Assembly: GCF_002899895.1 (NCBI RefSeq)
Contig: NZ_PPEI02000002.1
Coordinates: 983,250-1,018,082 of the forward strand
Origin: Chryseobacterium oncorhynchi
GTDB lineage: Bacteria > Bacteroidota > Bacteroidia > Flavobacteriales > Weeksellaceae
DNA length: 34,833 bases
Direction: 5' to 3'
Shown: positions 1 through 7,854 of the stretch, piece after piece
Layout of the letters: each line of letters begins with the position of its first letter
How positions within the stretch are numbered: the first letter of the stretch is position 1
Translations under genes and position numbers: made by a program
Notes under the pieces: generated by a model
What the model was told of the DNA's origin: nothing
The model's database searches: none
What the model saw: the letters and a program-made list of their open reading frames with translations, nothing else

Positions 1-21
1 GTTCGAATCCTGCCGCCCCGA
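1..21 (+). tRNA. tRNA-Pro(TGG), 3' end only
   Basis: The first 21 bases are identical to the last 21 bases (4053-4073) of the complete tRNA-Pro(TGG) at 3999-4073. They include the T-loop motif GTTCGAATCC and the acceptor strand CGCCCCG plus discriminator A. The rest of the gene lies outside the window, so the anticodon is inferred from the complete copy. Confidence 0.85.
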
Positions 22-52
22 CTGTTTTAGTAATTTTTTCAAAATTACAAAT

Positions 53-126
53 GGGTGCGTAGCTCAGCTGGATAGAGCATCTGCCTTCTAAGCAGACGGT
101 CAAAGGTTCGAATCCTTTCGCGCTCA
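53..126 (+). tRNA. tRNA-Arg(TCT), first copy
   Basis: A complete 74-nt cloverleaf. The acceptor GGGTGCG pairs with CGCGCTC, with G-T wobbles. The anticodon stem TCTGC/GCAGA holds loop CTTCTAA, giving anticodon TCT, which reads AGA. The T-loop is GGTTCGAATCC. The gene is 31 nt behind the partial tRNA-Pro and is identical to the copy at 4091-4164. Both pairs have the same order but different spacers (31 versus 17 nt). Confidence 0.95.
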
Positions 127-130
127 CTTA

Positions 131-165
131 AGGAGACACTATTTAATAGTTGTCTCCTTTTTTAT
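131..165 (+). terminator. Rho-independent terminator after first tRNA pair
   Basis: GGAGACA (132-138) pairs with TGTCTCC (151-157). Additional ACTATT/AATAGT pairing extends the stem with a small bulge, and a T-run follows. It lies directly behind tRNA-Arg and would end that transcript. Confidence 0.85.
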
Positions 166-388
166 ATCATTAAATCTGACGCCCAAACTATTACTGTCTG
201 ATCTTTTATAAAAGTATTTCAGTGTATATTTAATAGGCATTTTCAGAAATTTGATCACTCCTTAAGATCTCAAGTTTATATCTTTGGCCTATTGTATTTC
301 TTTGACATGAGATACAGAAAATCCAATACAACGATCACTTTTTCTTCATTCACATTGAAGCTTGATTCAATATGAGATTCGATTTTTA

Positions 389-1093
389 CTATTTTAAAAT
401 AATTGTTTCCAAATAATTTTGCCAGTTTTCTTTGTAACTGGCTCCAATGGGAATTTCTATGGAGTTTATTTCAATTTCGTTCTTAGTATAAGCAGTCATT
501 TTTTTTGTATGAATAATAAAAGAACGATGAATTCGAATAAATTCAGAATTCAATAATTTTTCAAAAACCGAAATATTCTGTTTTATATGATGTGATTTTC
601 CACTTTCCAAATGGATCGTTATGTAATCTTTCAGGCTTTCGATATACACAATCTCATCAAAGATAATTTTAATATGTTTATTGCCACTTGTTACAAAAAT
701 ATAACTTTCTGATCCCGCATTAACTTCTTTTTTTGGAGGTTGAAACTGTTTAAATTTTTCTATTGAAACAAAAAAACGTTCAAATGTAATGGGCTTCAAA
801 AGATAATCGACCACATTAAGTTCGTAACTTTCAATTGCATATTCTCTGTAAGCTGTTGTAAAAATTACTTTAGGCGGATTTTTTAATTTTTTCAAGAAAT
901 CATTTCCTTTCAGTAGAGGCATTTCAATATCTAAAAAGATTAAATCGACAGAATTATGCTCTAGAAAGGAATACGCTTTTAATGCATTTTCAAAAGAATC
1001 TATTAACTCAAAACTTTCAAAATTTGCCAAATGAGAAGTTATTAATTCTCTTGCCAAAGGTTCGTCGTCAACAATAATACATCTGTGTTTCAT
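389..1093 (-). CDS. LytTR-family response regulator
   Basis: A 234-aa two-component response regulator of the LytR/AlgR type. The receiver domain (about 1-115) has the acidic pair D9/D10, phospho-acceptor D55 in FLDIEMP, T79/T80 and K100 in LLKP. The C-terminal half (about 130-225) is a LytTR DNA-binding domain with the typical IHRSFIIH and IPIGASYKENW segments. It starts at an ATG at 1093, 85 bp after the stop of the LytS-like kinase upstream, so the two form a cognate pair, probably one transcript. Targets cannot be read from the sequence; the divergent SMP-30-like gene is a candidate by proximity only. Confidence 0.92.
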   Translation of the reverse strand: MKHRCIIVDDEPLARELITSHLANFESFELIDSFENALKAYSFLEHNSVDLIFLDIEMPLLKGNDFLKKLKNPPKVIFTTAYREYAIESYELNVVDYLLKPITFERFFVSIEKFKQFQPPKKEVNAGSESYIFVTSGNKHIKIIFDEIVYIESLKDYITIHLESGKSHHIKQNISVFEKLLNSEFIRIHRSFIIHTKKMTAYTKNEIEINSIEIPIGASYKENWQNYLETIILK

Positions 1094-1178
1094 GAGAGAT
1101 AAGTAGTTTGGAATTCTAAAAGCTAATTTAATGGTTTTGAATGGTCTATCGGCGGTGTTATAAAACTTCTTTCCTGTT

Positions 1179-2231
1179 TTAATTTTTCAGACAAAGTTTA
1201 ACGGTATAAAGCATCTGCGTTTCTTCAATTTGCAATTGATACTTTTTTGGATATAATAAATCCAATTGTTTCCTGACATTTTCTAAGCCAATTTTAGATT
1301 TGTCTGAAATTTGGGCAAATCCATTTTGAGGTTTTGTATTCTCAATACTAAAAATAATTTGTCCTTTTTTACTTTCTAAATTCAACCTGATTGTTGCTTT
1401 TTCAGTTTCATTAACTACACCATGCTTAAAAGCATTTTCGATAAAAGTCAATACAATTAAAGGCGAAATCTTATTACTTTCCTGGATATCTTTCGTAAAT
1501 AAAACATCCAATCTGTTTTCGTCATAACGTAACTTTTCCAGAGCAATATAATTCTCAATCAGCGTAATTTCTTTTTCTACAGAAACATAATCTTCATTGC
1601 AACGATATAAAACAAAGTCTAAAATCTCAGATAATTTAGCAATGACCTCAGGTGCCTTATCATCTTTTTTTAGGGTTAAAGTATATAGATTATTTAAAGT
1701 ATTGAACAAGAAATGAGGATTCAGCTGGTTTTTCAGCACCTTTAATTCAATCGACCTTTTTTCTTCTTCCAATTTTAAAAGACGTTGCTGTTTGCGGTTA
1801 AAACTGATAAATCCTAAAATAATAACGGGATATGTGATAAAAGAAAACTCTCTTACTATCAATTTACCCGAAGTAAGACGTTCACGCATCGTCATTGTAT
1901 GCCCAAGCCAATCATCGAAGAAAGCTGGAAATCTGGGTTCCAGATAATAAAATTTTAAAGTTATTAAAAGAGCAAAAACAATATAAAGCCAGCCTAAGGC
2001 AGAAATTATGAAAAATAAATATTTTTTTTTATTTAATGTTTCCGGAATAATCCAATATATCAAACCGTAAGCAGCAACGGCCTGTGCTAAAATTTTACAG
2101 GAATAAATAACAATGAATGCATAAGAATCTTCATTGTCAGATTTATTTGAAAAAAAAAATAGCAAAAATAAAATCCAGTATAAACAATGAAGCGCCGTCC
2201 TTCTTAAGTCAATTCTCTTAATAAAATTCAT
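1179..2231 (-). CDS. LytS/YehU-type membrane sensor histidine kinase
   Basis: A 350-aa sensor kinase of the His_kinase (PF06580) type that works with LytTR regulators. About four hydrophobic segments span residues 13-30, 40-62, 70-94 and 130-145. A short coiled coil (about 147-168) follows, then the phospho-acceptor motif NQLNPHFLFNTLNNL with H173 and the N-box FIENAFKHG in the ATP-binding domain. I chose the ATG at 2231. An in-frame extension to 2261 begins with a rare codon and adds ten residues before the natural membrane-protein start. The sensor part has no recognisable ligand domain, so the signal is unknown. The cognate regulator lies 85 bp downstream. Confidence 0.9.
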   Translation of the reverse strand: MNFIKRIDLRRTALHCLYWILFLLFFFSNKSDNEDSYAFIVIYSCKILAQAVAAYGLIYWIIPETLNKKKYLFFIISALGWLYIVFALLITLKFYYLEPRFPAFFDDWLGHTMTMRERLTSGKLIVREFSFITYPVIILGFISFNRKQQRLLKLEEEKRSIELKVLKNQLNPHFLFNTLNNLYTLTLKKDDKAPEVIAKLSEILDFVLYRCNEDYVSVEKEITLIENYIALEKLRYDENRLDVLFTKDIQESNKISPLIVLTFIENAFKHGVVNETEKATIRLNLESKKGQIIFSIENTKPQNGFAQISDKSKIGLENVRKQLDLLYPKKYQLQIEETQMLYTVKLCLKN

Positions 2232-2378
2232 TATATATTTTAATTGATGACAAAGTAACAAAATATAGAAATATAGTCCGTCAATTAATATGAATAGCCT
2301 GTTTTAGCTTCTAAAAAATGTATTTCAGCATACGAATTCAATAAAATTTAAAAATCAATTATTTGAATGCTTAAACAA

Positions 2379-2417
2379 GCTCTTCGACTCTACTCAAAAC
2401 AGGATCATAATGACGTG
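2379..2417. repeat. Possible degenerate intergenic repeat
   Basis: The sequence CTCTTCGACTCTACTCA followed by an interrupted GATCATAATGACGTG resembles the degenerate intergenic repeat often seen in Flavobacteriia. It lies in the divergent region between the kinase and the SMP-30-like gene. The assignment is from memory of the pattern and is weak; no second copy occurs in this window. Confidence 0.25.
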
Positions 2418-2528
2418 ATTATATTCGCTTAAAATAACAAAAATGATCACACTTATTATTCTACCGACAGTACTGTTAAGTAATATAAAAAACCTTTTAA
2501 CGAGAAATGATTAAACCAACTAAACGAA

Positions 2529-3617
2529 ATGAAAAAAGTAATTAAAAATGCAATTGGGATTCTGTTTCTAATGACTACCTTAAACCTGTTTTCGCAAGAG
2601 ACCCAACAAAAAATAGTATACAGCAAAACTTCTAAACTCATAAAGCCCATCTTGTTTGCTGATTTGGGAGAAACCTGCCAAACGCCAGACGGAATGGCTT
2701 TAGATAAAAAGGGAAATCTATTTTTATCAATCACAAATCCAACCACATTTGATCAATACAGAAGCAAAATTCTAACTTTTGATAAAAATGATAAACCCAT
2801 CACTTGGTTTGATCAACTTCCATTGCATCCTATTACTAAAAAAGTACATCCAATGGGAATGGAATTTGGTCCCGATGGAAATTTGTATTTCATGGATAAT
2901 CAATTTTTTACAGGAAATGAAAATTTTTCTAGATTGATTCGGGTGAATGTAAAAGACGGAAAACCGGTAAATGCTGAAGTTTTGGTTGAAGGATTTAATT
3001 TCGGAGAAGCCGTAAGATGGTCTAAAAACAGAATTTATATAACAGACGCATTATTTAAAAACAGAAGAGAAAGCGGAATTTATAGTTTTACAATGAAACA
3101 ATTAAATTCTAAAAACATCACTTTAGATGCAGATAATAAGAAAAATTACCTCATTGCAACTTTTACCTTAAAACCAGAAATTACGAAAAAAACCATAGGA
3201 ATTGACGGGATTGCTTTTGACAAAAAAGGAAATTTGTACGCCGGAAATTTTGGAGACGGCGTGATTAATAAACTAGAATTTGACAAAAACGGAAAAGTAA
3301 TATCGAATACAATAGTTTTCGATTCAGACCTGTTAAGATGCTGTGACGGTTTTTTTTATGACGAAAAAAGAAATTCAATTTTTATCGCCAATTATGAGAA
3401 TAACAGTGTACATCAGCTTAACTTAGATACCAATACAATTTCGCTGATTTGGGAAAATGACAATGCAGACGGTTCTGATGGACAACTGGACAATCCTTGT
3501 GAAACTATTATCTATAAAGGGAAATTGCTTGTTGTTAATTATGATACTTTTCAAGGAGAAAAAAATAAAGAAATAGATGCCTTTCATACTATATCAAGCT
3601 TTGATCTTGCAAATTGA
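2529..3617 (+). CDS. Secreted SMP-30/gluconolactonase-like beta-propeller protein
   Basis: A 362-aa protein with an N-terminal signal peptide (about 1-22, ending NLFSQ). The body has repeated blade-like motifs such as DKKGNLFLS, GPDGNLYFMD, DKKGNLYAGNFGDG and SIFIANYENN, typical of six-bladed SMP-30/gluconolactonase/LRE propellers. Members of this superfamily are lactonases or related metal-dependent hydrolases, but the substrate cannot be inferred here. The protein is probably periplasmic. The gene is transcribed away from the LytS/LytTR pair and is followed by a strong terminator. It sits between two copies of a tRNA pair, so it may belong to an acquired segment. Confidence 0.8.
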   Translation: MKKVIKNAIGILFLMTTLNLFSQETQQKIVYSKTSKLIKPILFADLGETCQTPDGMALDKKGNLFLSITNPTTFDQYRSKILTFDKNDKPITWFDQLPLHPITKKVHPMGMEFGPDGNLYFMDNQFFTGNENFSRLIRVNVKDGKPVNAEVLVEGFNFGEAVRWSKNRIYITDALFKNRRESGIYSFTMKQLNSKNITLDADNKKNYLIATFTLKPEITKKTIGIDGIAFDKKGNLYAGNFGDGVINKLEFDKNGKVISNTIVFDSDLLRCCDGFFYDEKRNSIFIANYENNSVHQLNLDTNTISLIWENDNADGSDGQLDNPCETIIYKGKLLVVNYDTFQGEKNKEIDAFHTISSFDLAN

Positions 3618-3688
3618 AATTAAATATCAAGTAAACCAGCTGCATCAAGTCAGCCATGAAAGTGTTGAGTAATAATCCGTCTATGATC

Positions 3689-3726
3689 AAAAAAGACCCA
3701 CAATTTCTTGTGGGTCTTTTTTGTTT
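3689..3726 (+). terminator. Rho-independent terminator after the SMP-30-like gene
   Basis: AAAAGACCCACAA (3691-3703) pairs perfectly with TTGTGGGTCTTTT (3708-3720) around a TTTC loop, and a T-rich tract follows. It lies about 75 bp after the stop codon. The 270 bp from here to the next tRNA hold only the tRNA promoter and no gene that I can support. Confidence 0.9.
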
Positions 3727-3948
3727 TGAATTCCCCAATTCTTCTGATAAACCTATTTATCACCTGAGTGGAACAAACACCACGTGGCGACCAATGAAAA
3801 AAAACAAACAAAAAAATATTTTTCACCTGCTTTAATTAAAACAATATAAAATCGTGGTTATTAAATAAGTATAGCTAACCAAAAGGAGTTCATAAAAAAT
3901 TAATTAAAAATTATTCTATATTTTATTTTTTTATTCCAAAAAGTATTG

Positions 3949-3956
3949 TACCTTTG
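3949..3956 (+). promoter_or_regulatory. Bacteroidota -7 element for the tRNA-Pro/tRNA-Arg pair
   Basis: TACCTTTG followed by C matches the TAnnTTTG -7 consensus of Bacteroidota sigma factors. A T-rich stretch lies 20-25 bp upstream where the -33 element is expected. The distance to tRNA-Pro (3999) suits a short precursor leader. Confidence 0.7.
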
Positions 3957-3998
3957 CAACCGCAAAAACGAAGTAAAATTCGTTATTGATGGCCACCT

Positions 3999-4073
3999 CG
4001 GGGCGTAGCGTAGTCCGGTCATCGCGCCTGGTTTGGGACCAGGAGGTCGCAGGTTCGAATCCTGCCGCCCCGA
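3999..4073 (+). tRNA. tRNA-Pro(TGG)
   Basis: A complete 75-nt tRNA. The acceptor CGGGGCG pairs perfectly with CGCCCCG. The anticodon stem CCTGG/CCAGG carries loop TTTGGGA, giving anticodon TGG. The T-arm contains GGTTCGAATCC. The discriminator is A4073 and CCA is not encoded. It is the first gene of the second Pro-Arg pair. Confidence 0.96.
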
Positions 4074-4090
4074 CTTTTTCAAGATTTTAA

Positions 4091-4164
4091 GGGTGCGTAG
4101 CTCAGCTGGATAGAGCATCTGCCTTCTAAGCAGACGGTCAAAGGTTCGAATCCTTTCGCGCTCA
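4091..4164 (+). tRNA. tRNA-Arg(TCT), second copy
   Basis: Identical over all 74 nt to the copy at 53-126, with anticodon TCT in loop CTTCTAA. It follows tRNA-Pro after 17 nt and is closed by its own terminator. Confidence 0.96.
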
Positions 4165-4166
4165 CA

Positions 4167-4202
4167 AAAAGACTCACAAGAAATTGTGAGTCTTTTTTGT
4201 TT
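4167..4202 (+). terminator. Rho-independent terminator after second tRNA pair
   Basis: GACTCACAA (4171-4179) pairs with TTGTGAGTC (4184-4192) and is followed by TTTTTTGTTTT. Its sequence differs from the terminator behind the first pair, so the similarity between the two arrays ends at the tRNA boundary. Confidence 0.9.
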
Positions 4203-4403
4203 TAATTCCACCCGAACTTTTACTATTGGGACATTTAGCGTTCGATTTTTGAAGCTAGAATTCTCTTATTATTTGTAAGAAACTTTACAGAAGTACCTCA
4301 ATATATTTTCTACAGCACTTTTCCGCACATTCAAAATCCCTTAAGGTTGCTCTGTTTTTTCTGGCTTTTTTAATTTTTTAAGATGAGCAATAAACAACAC
4401 GAT

Positions 4404-5093
4404 CTATCTATAAATAGCCCCACTGCATTTAGCCACAAATTTCTCAAACTTTCGATCTTTATTTCGCATGACTGGTCCATGGCCAAAGCAGATAATGGCA
4501 GGATTCAGCTCTGCTAACTTCCGGAGCGATTCGATGTTGCGTTGCTGATCAGAGGTGAATATGTTTGGTGGAAGCCTCAGACCTGTTGCTGTTGTGAGCA
4601 GGTTCATATTTGTCGCCACGTCTCCGATGATCAGTACACCATCTCGTTCACGGAATAAAGAAATATGACCTGCCGAATGTCCGGGTGTCTCTATTACCTG
4701 AAAGTTTCCGATCCTATCATTTTCAACAATTGTCCGTTCTACTTTATGTCCCTGACCTGCCCAGTACATTTGTTGAAGCTTTGCTATCCAATGTTGTGGA
4801 GTTGGATAATCGTTGGTCACCATACCTGTTTCTGTCCTAAAAACTTCGTTGGGATGACAGAGTAAGGGTATCTCGAACTCAGCGCATATCTGATCACTAC
4901 AGCCCTGATGGTCTGCATGGGCATGTGTCAGTACATGTTGATGAACAGGGATTTTCTGAAGAGCTTTCTTTATGGTGGTATATGAACTCCGTATTCCTGA
5001 GTCTACCAATACATCTTCAATTATATAGCAGTTGATACTGTTTCGTGGCATCAGTGGAATCTGAAACACTTCGGGAGCAATTTGACGTAGCAT
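4404..5093 (-). CDS. MBL-fold metallo-hydrolase
   Basis: A 229-aa metallo-beta-lactamase-fold hydrolase. The metal-binding motif THAHADH gives H57, H59, D61 and H62. H139 lies in ETPGHSAGH, D158 in IIGDVA and H205 in CFGHGP, which is the full set for a binuclear site. No signal peptide is present, so it is cytoplasmic. I chose the ATG at 5093, preceded by an A-rich leader; the frame extends to a TTG at 5126 with a poorer-looking N-terminus. It lies just downstream of a Crp/Fnr regulator in the same direction, probably co-transcribed. The fold covers thioesterases, lactonases and persulfide dioxygenases, and the substrate is not evident. Confidence 0.85.
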   Translation of the reverse strand: MLRQIAPEVFQIPLMPRNSINCYIIEDVLVDSGIRSSYTTIKKALQKIPVHQHVLTHAHADHQGCSDQICAEFEIPLLCHPNEVFRTETGMVTNDYPTPQHWIAKLQQMYWAGQGHKVERTIVENDRIGNFQVIETPGHSAGHISLFRERDGVLIIGDVATNMNLLTTATGLRLPPNIFTSDQQRNIESLRKLAELNPAIICFGHGPVMRNKDRKFEKFVAKCSGAIYR

Positions 5094-5147
5094 CTTTTTT
5101 TTGTGCAAATCTACATTGCTGATCAAGACTACATAAGGACATTTGTC

Positions 5148-5735
5148 CTATAAGAGGTTGGGTCTATGTATTTGTCCTTTCACCCGTGTAAGTGATCGCT
5201 GTGTGATGCCGAGGTATGATGCCAGATCCTGCGTAGAAACGCGCTGAACGAGTATTGGCTCGCTAGAAAGTACATGAAAGTATTTATCCGCAGCCGATCT
5301 ATTATTGTAATTCAGCAGATAATGTTCCTTTTGGTTATATTCCTGCTCCATTACTGATTTTACAACTCCGTTCCAAGCGGTTACCTGACTAAGCAGATAT
5401 TGATAGTCCGGATAGTTTATCATATAGATTACGCTATCTTCTATAGCCCTGATACTTCTTCTGGATTTTTTCTGCGCCACAAACTCCGGAAACGAGGTGA
5501 CAAATTCCTTTTCAAACTTGAAGCAGGTTATATTTTCCTTTCCTTCCTTGTCGATAGCATATGCTTTTACAGCACCACTTGCGATAAACCCAATATGACG
5601 GCAGAATTCATTCTCACTAATAAAAAAATCACCTTTCTTTAAGTGGATCGATTTGAAGAACTGCGCAGAAAAGTTAATTTCCTCGGCTAATAATACTCCT
5701 GTTGAGGATAGGTAATTTTCAAATACATCAGTCAT
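5148..5735 (-). CDS. Crp/Fnr-family transcriptional regulator
   Basis: A 195-aa regulator with an N-terminal cyclic-nucleotide-binding-like beta-barrel (about 20-120, with GFIASGAVKAY) and a C-terminal helix-turn-helix (about 160-190, with QDLASYLGITQRSLTRV). No Fnr-type N-terminal cysteine cluster is visible, and the phosphate-binding cassette of true cAMP receptors is not conserved, so the ligand is unknown. This type is common in Bacteroidota. It begins at the ATG at 5735 and lies directly upstream of the MBL-fold hydrolase, which is its most likely target or partner. Confidence 0.85.
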   Translation of the reverse strand: MTDVFENYLSSTGVLLAEEINFSAQFFKSIHLKKGDFFISENEFCRHIGFIASGAVKAYAIDKEGKENITCFKFEKEFVTSFPEFVAQKKSRRSIRAIEDSVIYMINYPDYQYLLSQVTAWNGVVKSVMEQEYNQKEHYLLNYNNRSAADKYFHVLSSEPILVQRVSTQDLASYLGITQRSLTRVKGQIHRPNLL

Positions 5736-5802
5736 TTTGCAATTTTTTCGTCCTTTTATTTTCTTATTAACCGTCTATAGATTACATACTAAAACCAGTA
5801 TC

Positions 5803-5810
5803 CAAATTTA
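5803..5810 (-). promoter_or_regulatory. Candidate -7 element for the Crp/Fnr gene
   Basis: On the minus strand TAAATTTG matches TAnnTTTG. A TTTTG lies 16 bp further upstream, slightly closer than the usual -33 spacing. It would give a leader of about 60 nt. Confidence 0.45.
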
Positions 5811-6084
5811 ACAATTATTATACATTCAAAAAAAATACTCGCAAGACCCAATTAAAATCAGCAGCCAAAGATTTCGAGGAATTTCTCACTTCGCAAGGTG
5901 AAAACTTCGTTTCACTCATCTATTTTGCTGCATCAACTTAAATTTCAACCTAACAAATGACTATTCGTATTACTTTTACAACGGTAAGCTTTAACAGGGG
6001 AGCCATTAAATGTTAGTTTTATGATGTAAGGAAACCTGATTAAGGATCAATAAAAATCTTTTTTGTGCAACTTTATGTTCCCTA

Positions 6085-6160
6085 TAGCCATTAATGGCTA
6101 CACTATACACTTAATCATGTTTGGGTAGGATTGGTTGATTCCAATCCTATTTTTCTTTTC
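6085..6160 (+). terminator. Orphan palindrome and terminator in a 490-bp gap
   Basis: A perfect 16-bp palindrome, TAGCCATTAATGGCTA (6085-6100), is followed by a terminator hairpin: TAGGATTGG (6126-6134) pairs with CCAATCCTA (6141-6149), then TTTTTCTTTT. The T-tract is on the plus strand, but no plus-strand gene is visible upstream. The gap 5736-6228 otherwise holds the Crp promoter and a short open frame without a start codon. Confidence 0.6.
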
Positions 6161-6228
6161 TCGTTATAGCCGATATAGAAAGTATTCAAAGGAAAAGTCT
6201 CTCCAATATTGTAAAGGCTTCTTTATTG

Positions 6229-6861
6229 TTAAAACTTGAGTTCATCTATCATTGTGTCGTTCAACAGGATTTTCGAGCAAATTTCGTGGTTTTTTGCAGC
6301 TCCCTGTACACGCCAGATAATGGTGTACTTATTACCACTCCTCACCTGCTTTCCTCTGATAGATTTTAAATGGTTCTCTTTAAAAAGGTTTTCATACTTT
6401 TCCATCACTCCATCTTCATAAGGAAGGGTAATTTGATAAGTATAGCGGGTACTGATTCTGTCGATAATATTCTGAATATATTTGAACATGATGAGCAATA
6501 AAAAGACAACTACAGAACCAATGGTGGCTTCCTGATAGTATCCTGCGCCTATTGTCATTCCTAAAGCTGCACAAATCCATATGGTGACCGCTGTTGTAAG
6601 CCCGGAAACCCGATTCTCTTCTTTAAAGATCACGCCTGCACCTACAAAGCCTATTCCGGTGATGATGTTGGCAGCTATACGATCAGGGCTTCCGGCTTCA
6701 CCTAAATTCATGGAAAGCATTGTAAAAATACAGGCACCCAGTGTCACCAGAATCATGGTTCTTAACCCTGCTGATTTTAATTGATATTCTCTTTCAATCC
6801 CGATTATTCCTCCAACAAGAACAGAAAATAAGATAGGAAGTACATCATCCAGTACATTCAT
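6229..6861 (-). CDS. MgtC/SapB-family membrane protein
   Basis: A 210-aa protein with four to five hydrophobic helices in the first 135 residues and a soluble C-terminal domain (about 140-210). It carries the MgtC-family motifs GGIIGIEREYQ near the N-terminus, LVTLGACIFT, and GIGFVGAGVI. MgtC proteins are inner-membrane factors tied to Mg2+ limitation and, in enterobacteria, to ATP synthase control; many homologues have housekeeping or unknown roles. The ATG at 6861 fits the family start. It stands alone between terminators. No Mg2+ sensing leader is visible in the 75 bp upstream. Confidence 0.88.
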   Translation of the reverse strand: MNVLDDVLPILFSVLVGGIIGIEREYQLKSAGLRTMILVTLGACIFTMLSMNLGEAGSPDRIAANIITGIGFVGAGVIFKEENRVSGLTTAVTIWICAALGMTIGAGYYQEATIGSVVVFLLLIMFKYIQNIIDRISTRYTYQITLPYEDGVMEKYENLFKENHLKSIRGKQVRSGNKYTIIWRVQGAAKNHEICSKILLNDTMIDELKF

Positions 6862-6934
6862 TTACACATATTTTAATATTCTAAATTTATTTGATTTTTT
6901 TCAATTATGAAAGACTCAGTTTTTAGGATTTTAA

Positions 6935-6966
6935 AACAAAAAAACCACTGTATGGTACAGTGGTTC
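6935..6966 (-). terminator. Terminator of the SH3-like protein gene
   Basis: AACCACTGTA (6943-6952) pairs with TACAGTGGTT (6956-6965) around a 3-nt loop. On the minus strand it is followed by TTTTTTTG. It lies 22 bp behind the stop of the gene at 6988-7833. Confidence 0.88.
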
Positions 6967-6987
6967 GTTTATTTTTTATTGAAAAGA

Positions 6988-7833
6988 TTATTTCAACTTG
7001 TAAGAACTTCCATTCCAAAGATAAGTCTTAGATGAACGTTTTTTTGTTTCCTTTTCTTTTTCATCTGTTTCCATATCTTCTACTTTAAGGATAAAAGCAT
7101 CAGAAATACCTCCTTTATCATTTGGAAAAACATATTCTTCACTATGATAATAAGCACCTGCGTCTCCTACGTTCATCAACTGTGGAAGTGCAATTAGTTT
7201 TTTATCCTTAAAAAGAACATATTGATCATAAGTTGCTATACCGCATGCTTCACCTGAAACCATTGCTTTCAGAGTAAACTCAACGTTCTGTAACTTGTGA
7301 TTGCTTTCAATACTGAATGCTGCTGTACTTAATTCTTCTCCTCTTCCTGTATCAAAATACACCTCATCAATCAGGGTATTCCCCTCCATTACTTTGATTC
7401 CTGCTATATTTTGTTTTTCAGTTTCATTAAGGGTCTTGATTTTTCTATCTATTGTCTTTGATAAACCGAAAAGGAAATCATACCCATTTTTGTTCCGATA
7501 GCCTACACAAAGATTTCCTCCCCAAACATATCCCTCAGAGGCCATCTCTCCTTTCTGATAGGAAATCTTATACCAATTGGCATTTCTTTCTCCTAATTTC
7601 AGAACAGGAACCGTTTCTACCTTTTGAAGAATCATCACCGGTTGATTAACCTGTAACGAGTCTGTGATCTGAGCACTAACACTGGGTTCTTTTCTTACTC
7701 TCGTCCAATCTGTAAAAATTTTCTGGGTTTTATTTTCTGTAAAACCAAAAACTCCATCCGCATACACTTCATTTTCCTGAGCTGCAAAAAGCTGCAACAT
7801 CAGCACACATAAAGCTGTCAACAAGGTTTTCAT
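6988..7833 (-). CDS. Secreted protein with SH3-like domain, function unknown
   Basis: A 281-aa protein with a signal peptide (about 1-18, ending LFAAQ). Residues about 40-110 resemble a bacterial SH3 (SH3b) domain: WTRVRKEPS, a valine-rich strand, WYKISY and EGYVWGGNL. The remainder is a beta-rich region with no family I recognise, ending in a charged stretch (EKEKETKKR) and YLWNGSSYKLK. It is probably periplasmic or surface-associated. It begins 21 bp after the stop of prmA in the same direction, so it is likely co-transcribed with it, although no functional link is obvious. Confidence 0.75.
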   Translation of the reverse strand: MKTLLTALCVLMLQLFAAQENEVYADGVFGFTENKTQKIFTDWTRVRKEPSVSAQITDSLQVNQPVMILQKVETVPVLKLGERNANWYKISYQKGEMASEGYVWGGNLCVGYRNKNGYDFLFGLSKTIDRKIKTLNETEKQNIAGIKVMEGNTLIDEVYFDTGRGEELSTAAFSIESNHKLQNVEFTLKAMVSGEACGIATYDQYVLFKDKKLIALPQLMNVGDAGAYYHSEEYVFPNDKGGISDAFILKVEDMETDEKEKETKKRSSKTYLWNGSSYKLK

Positions 7834-7854
7834 ATCTGTATTTTGTTTTTTTAA

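Noticed and set aside
2456-2746. 96-codon minus-strand frame across the start of the SMP-30-like gene
   Set aside because: Antisense to the signal-peptide region; the apparent hydrophobicity comes from complementing A/T-rich codons.
3900-4211. 103-codon minus-strand frame
   Set aside because: It is antisense to the tRNA-Pro and tRNA-Arg genes and gives the well-known false peptides (ERIRTFDRLLRRQ, SNLRPPGPKPG) that arise from tRNA sequence.
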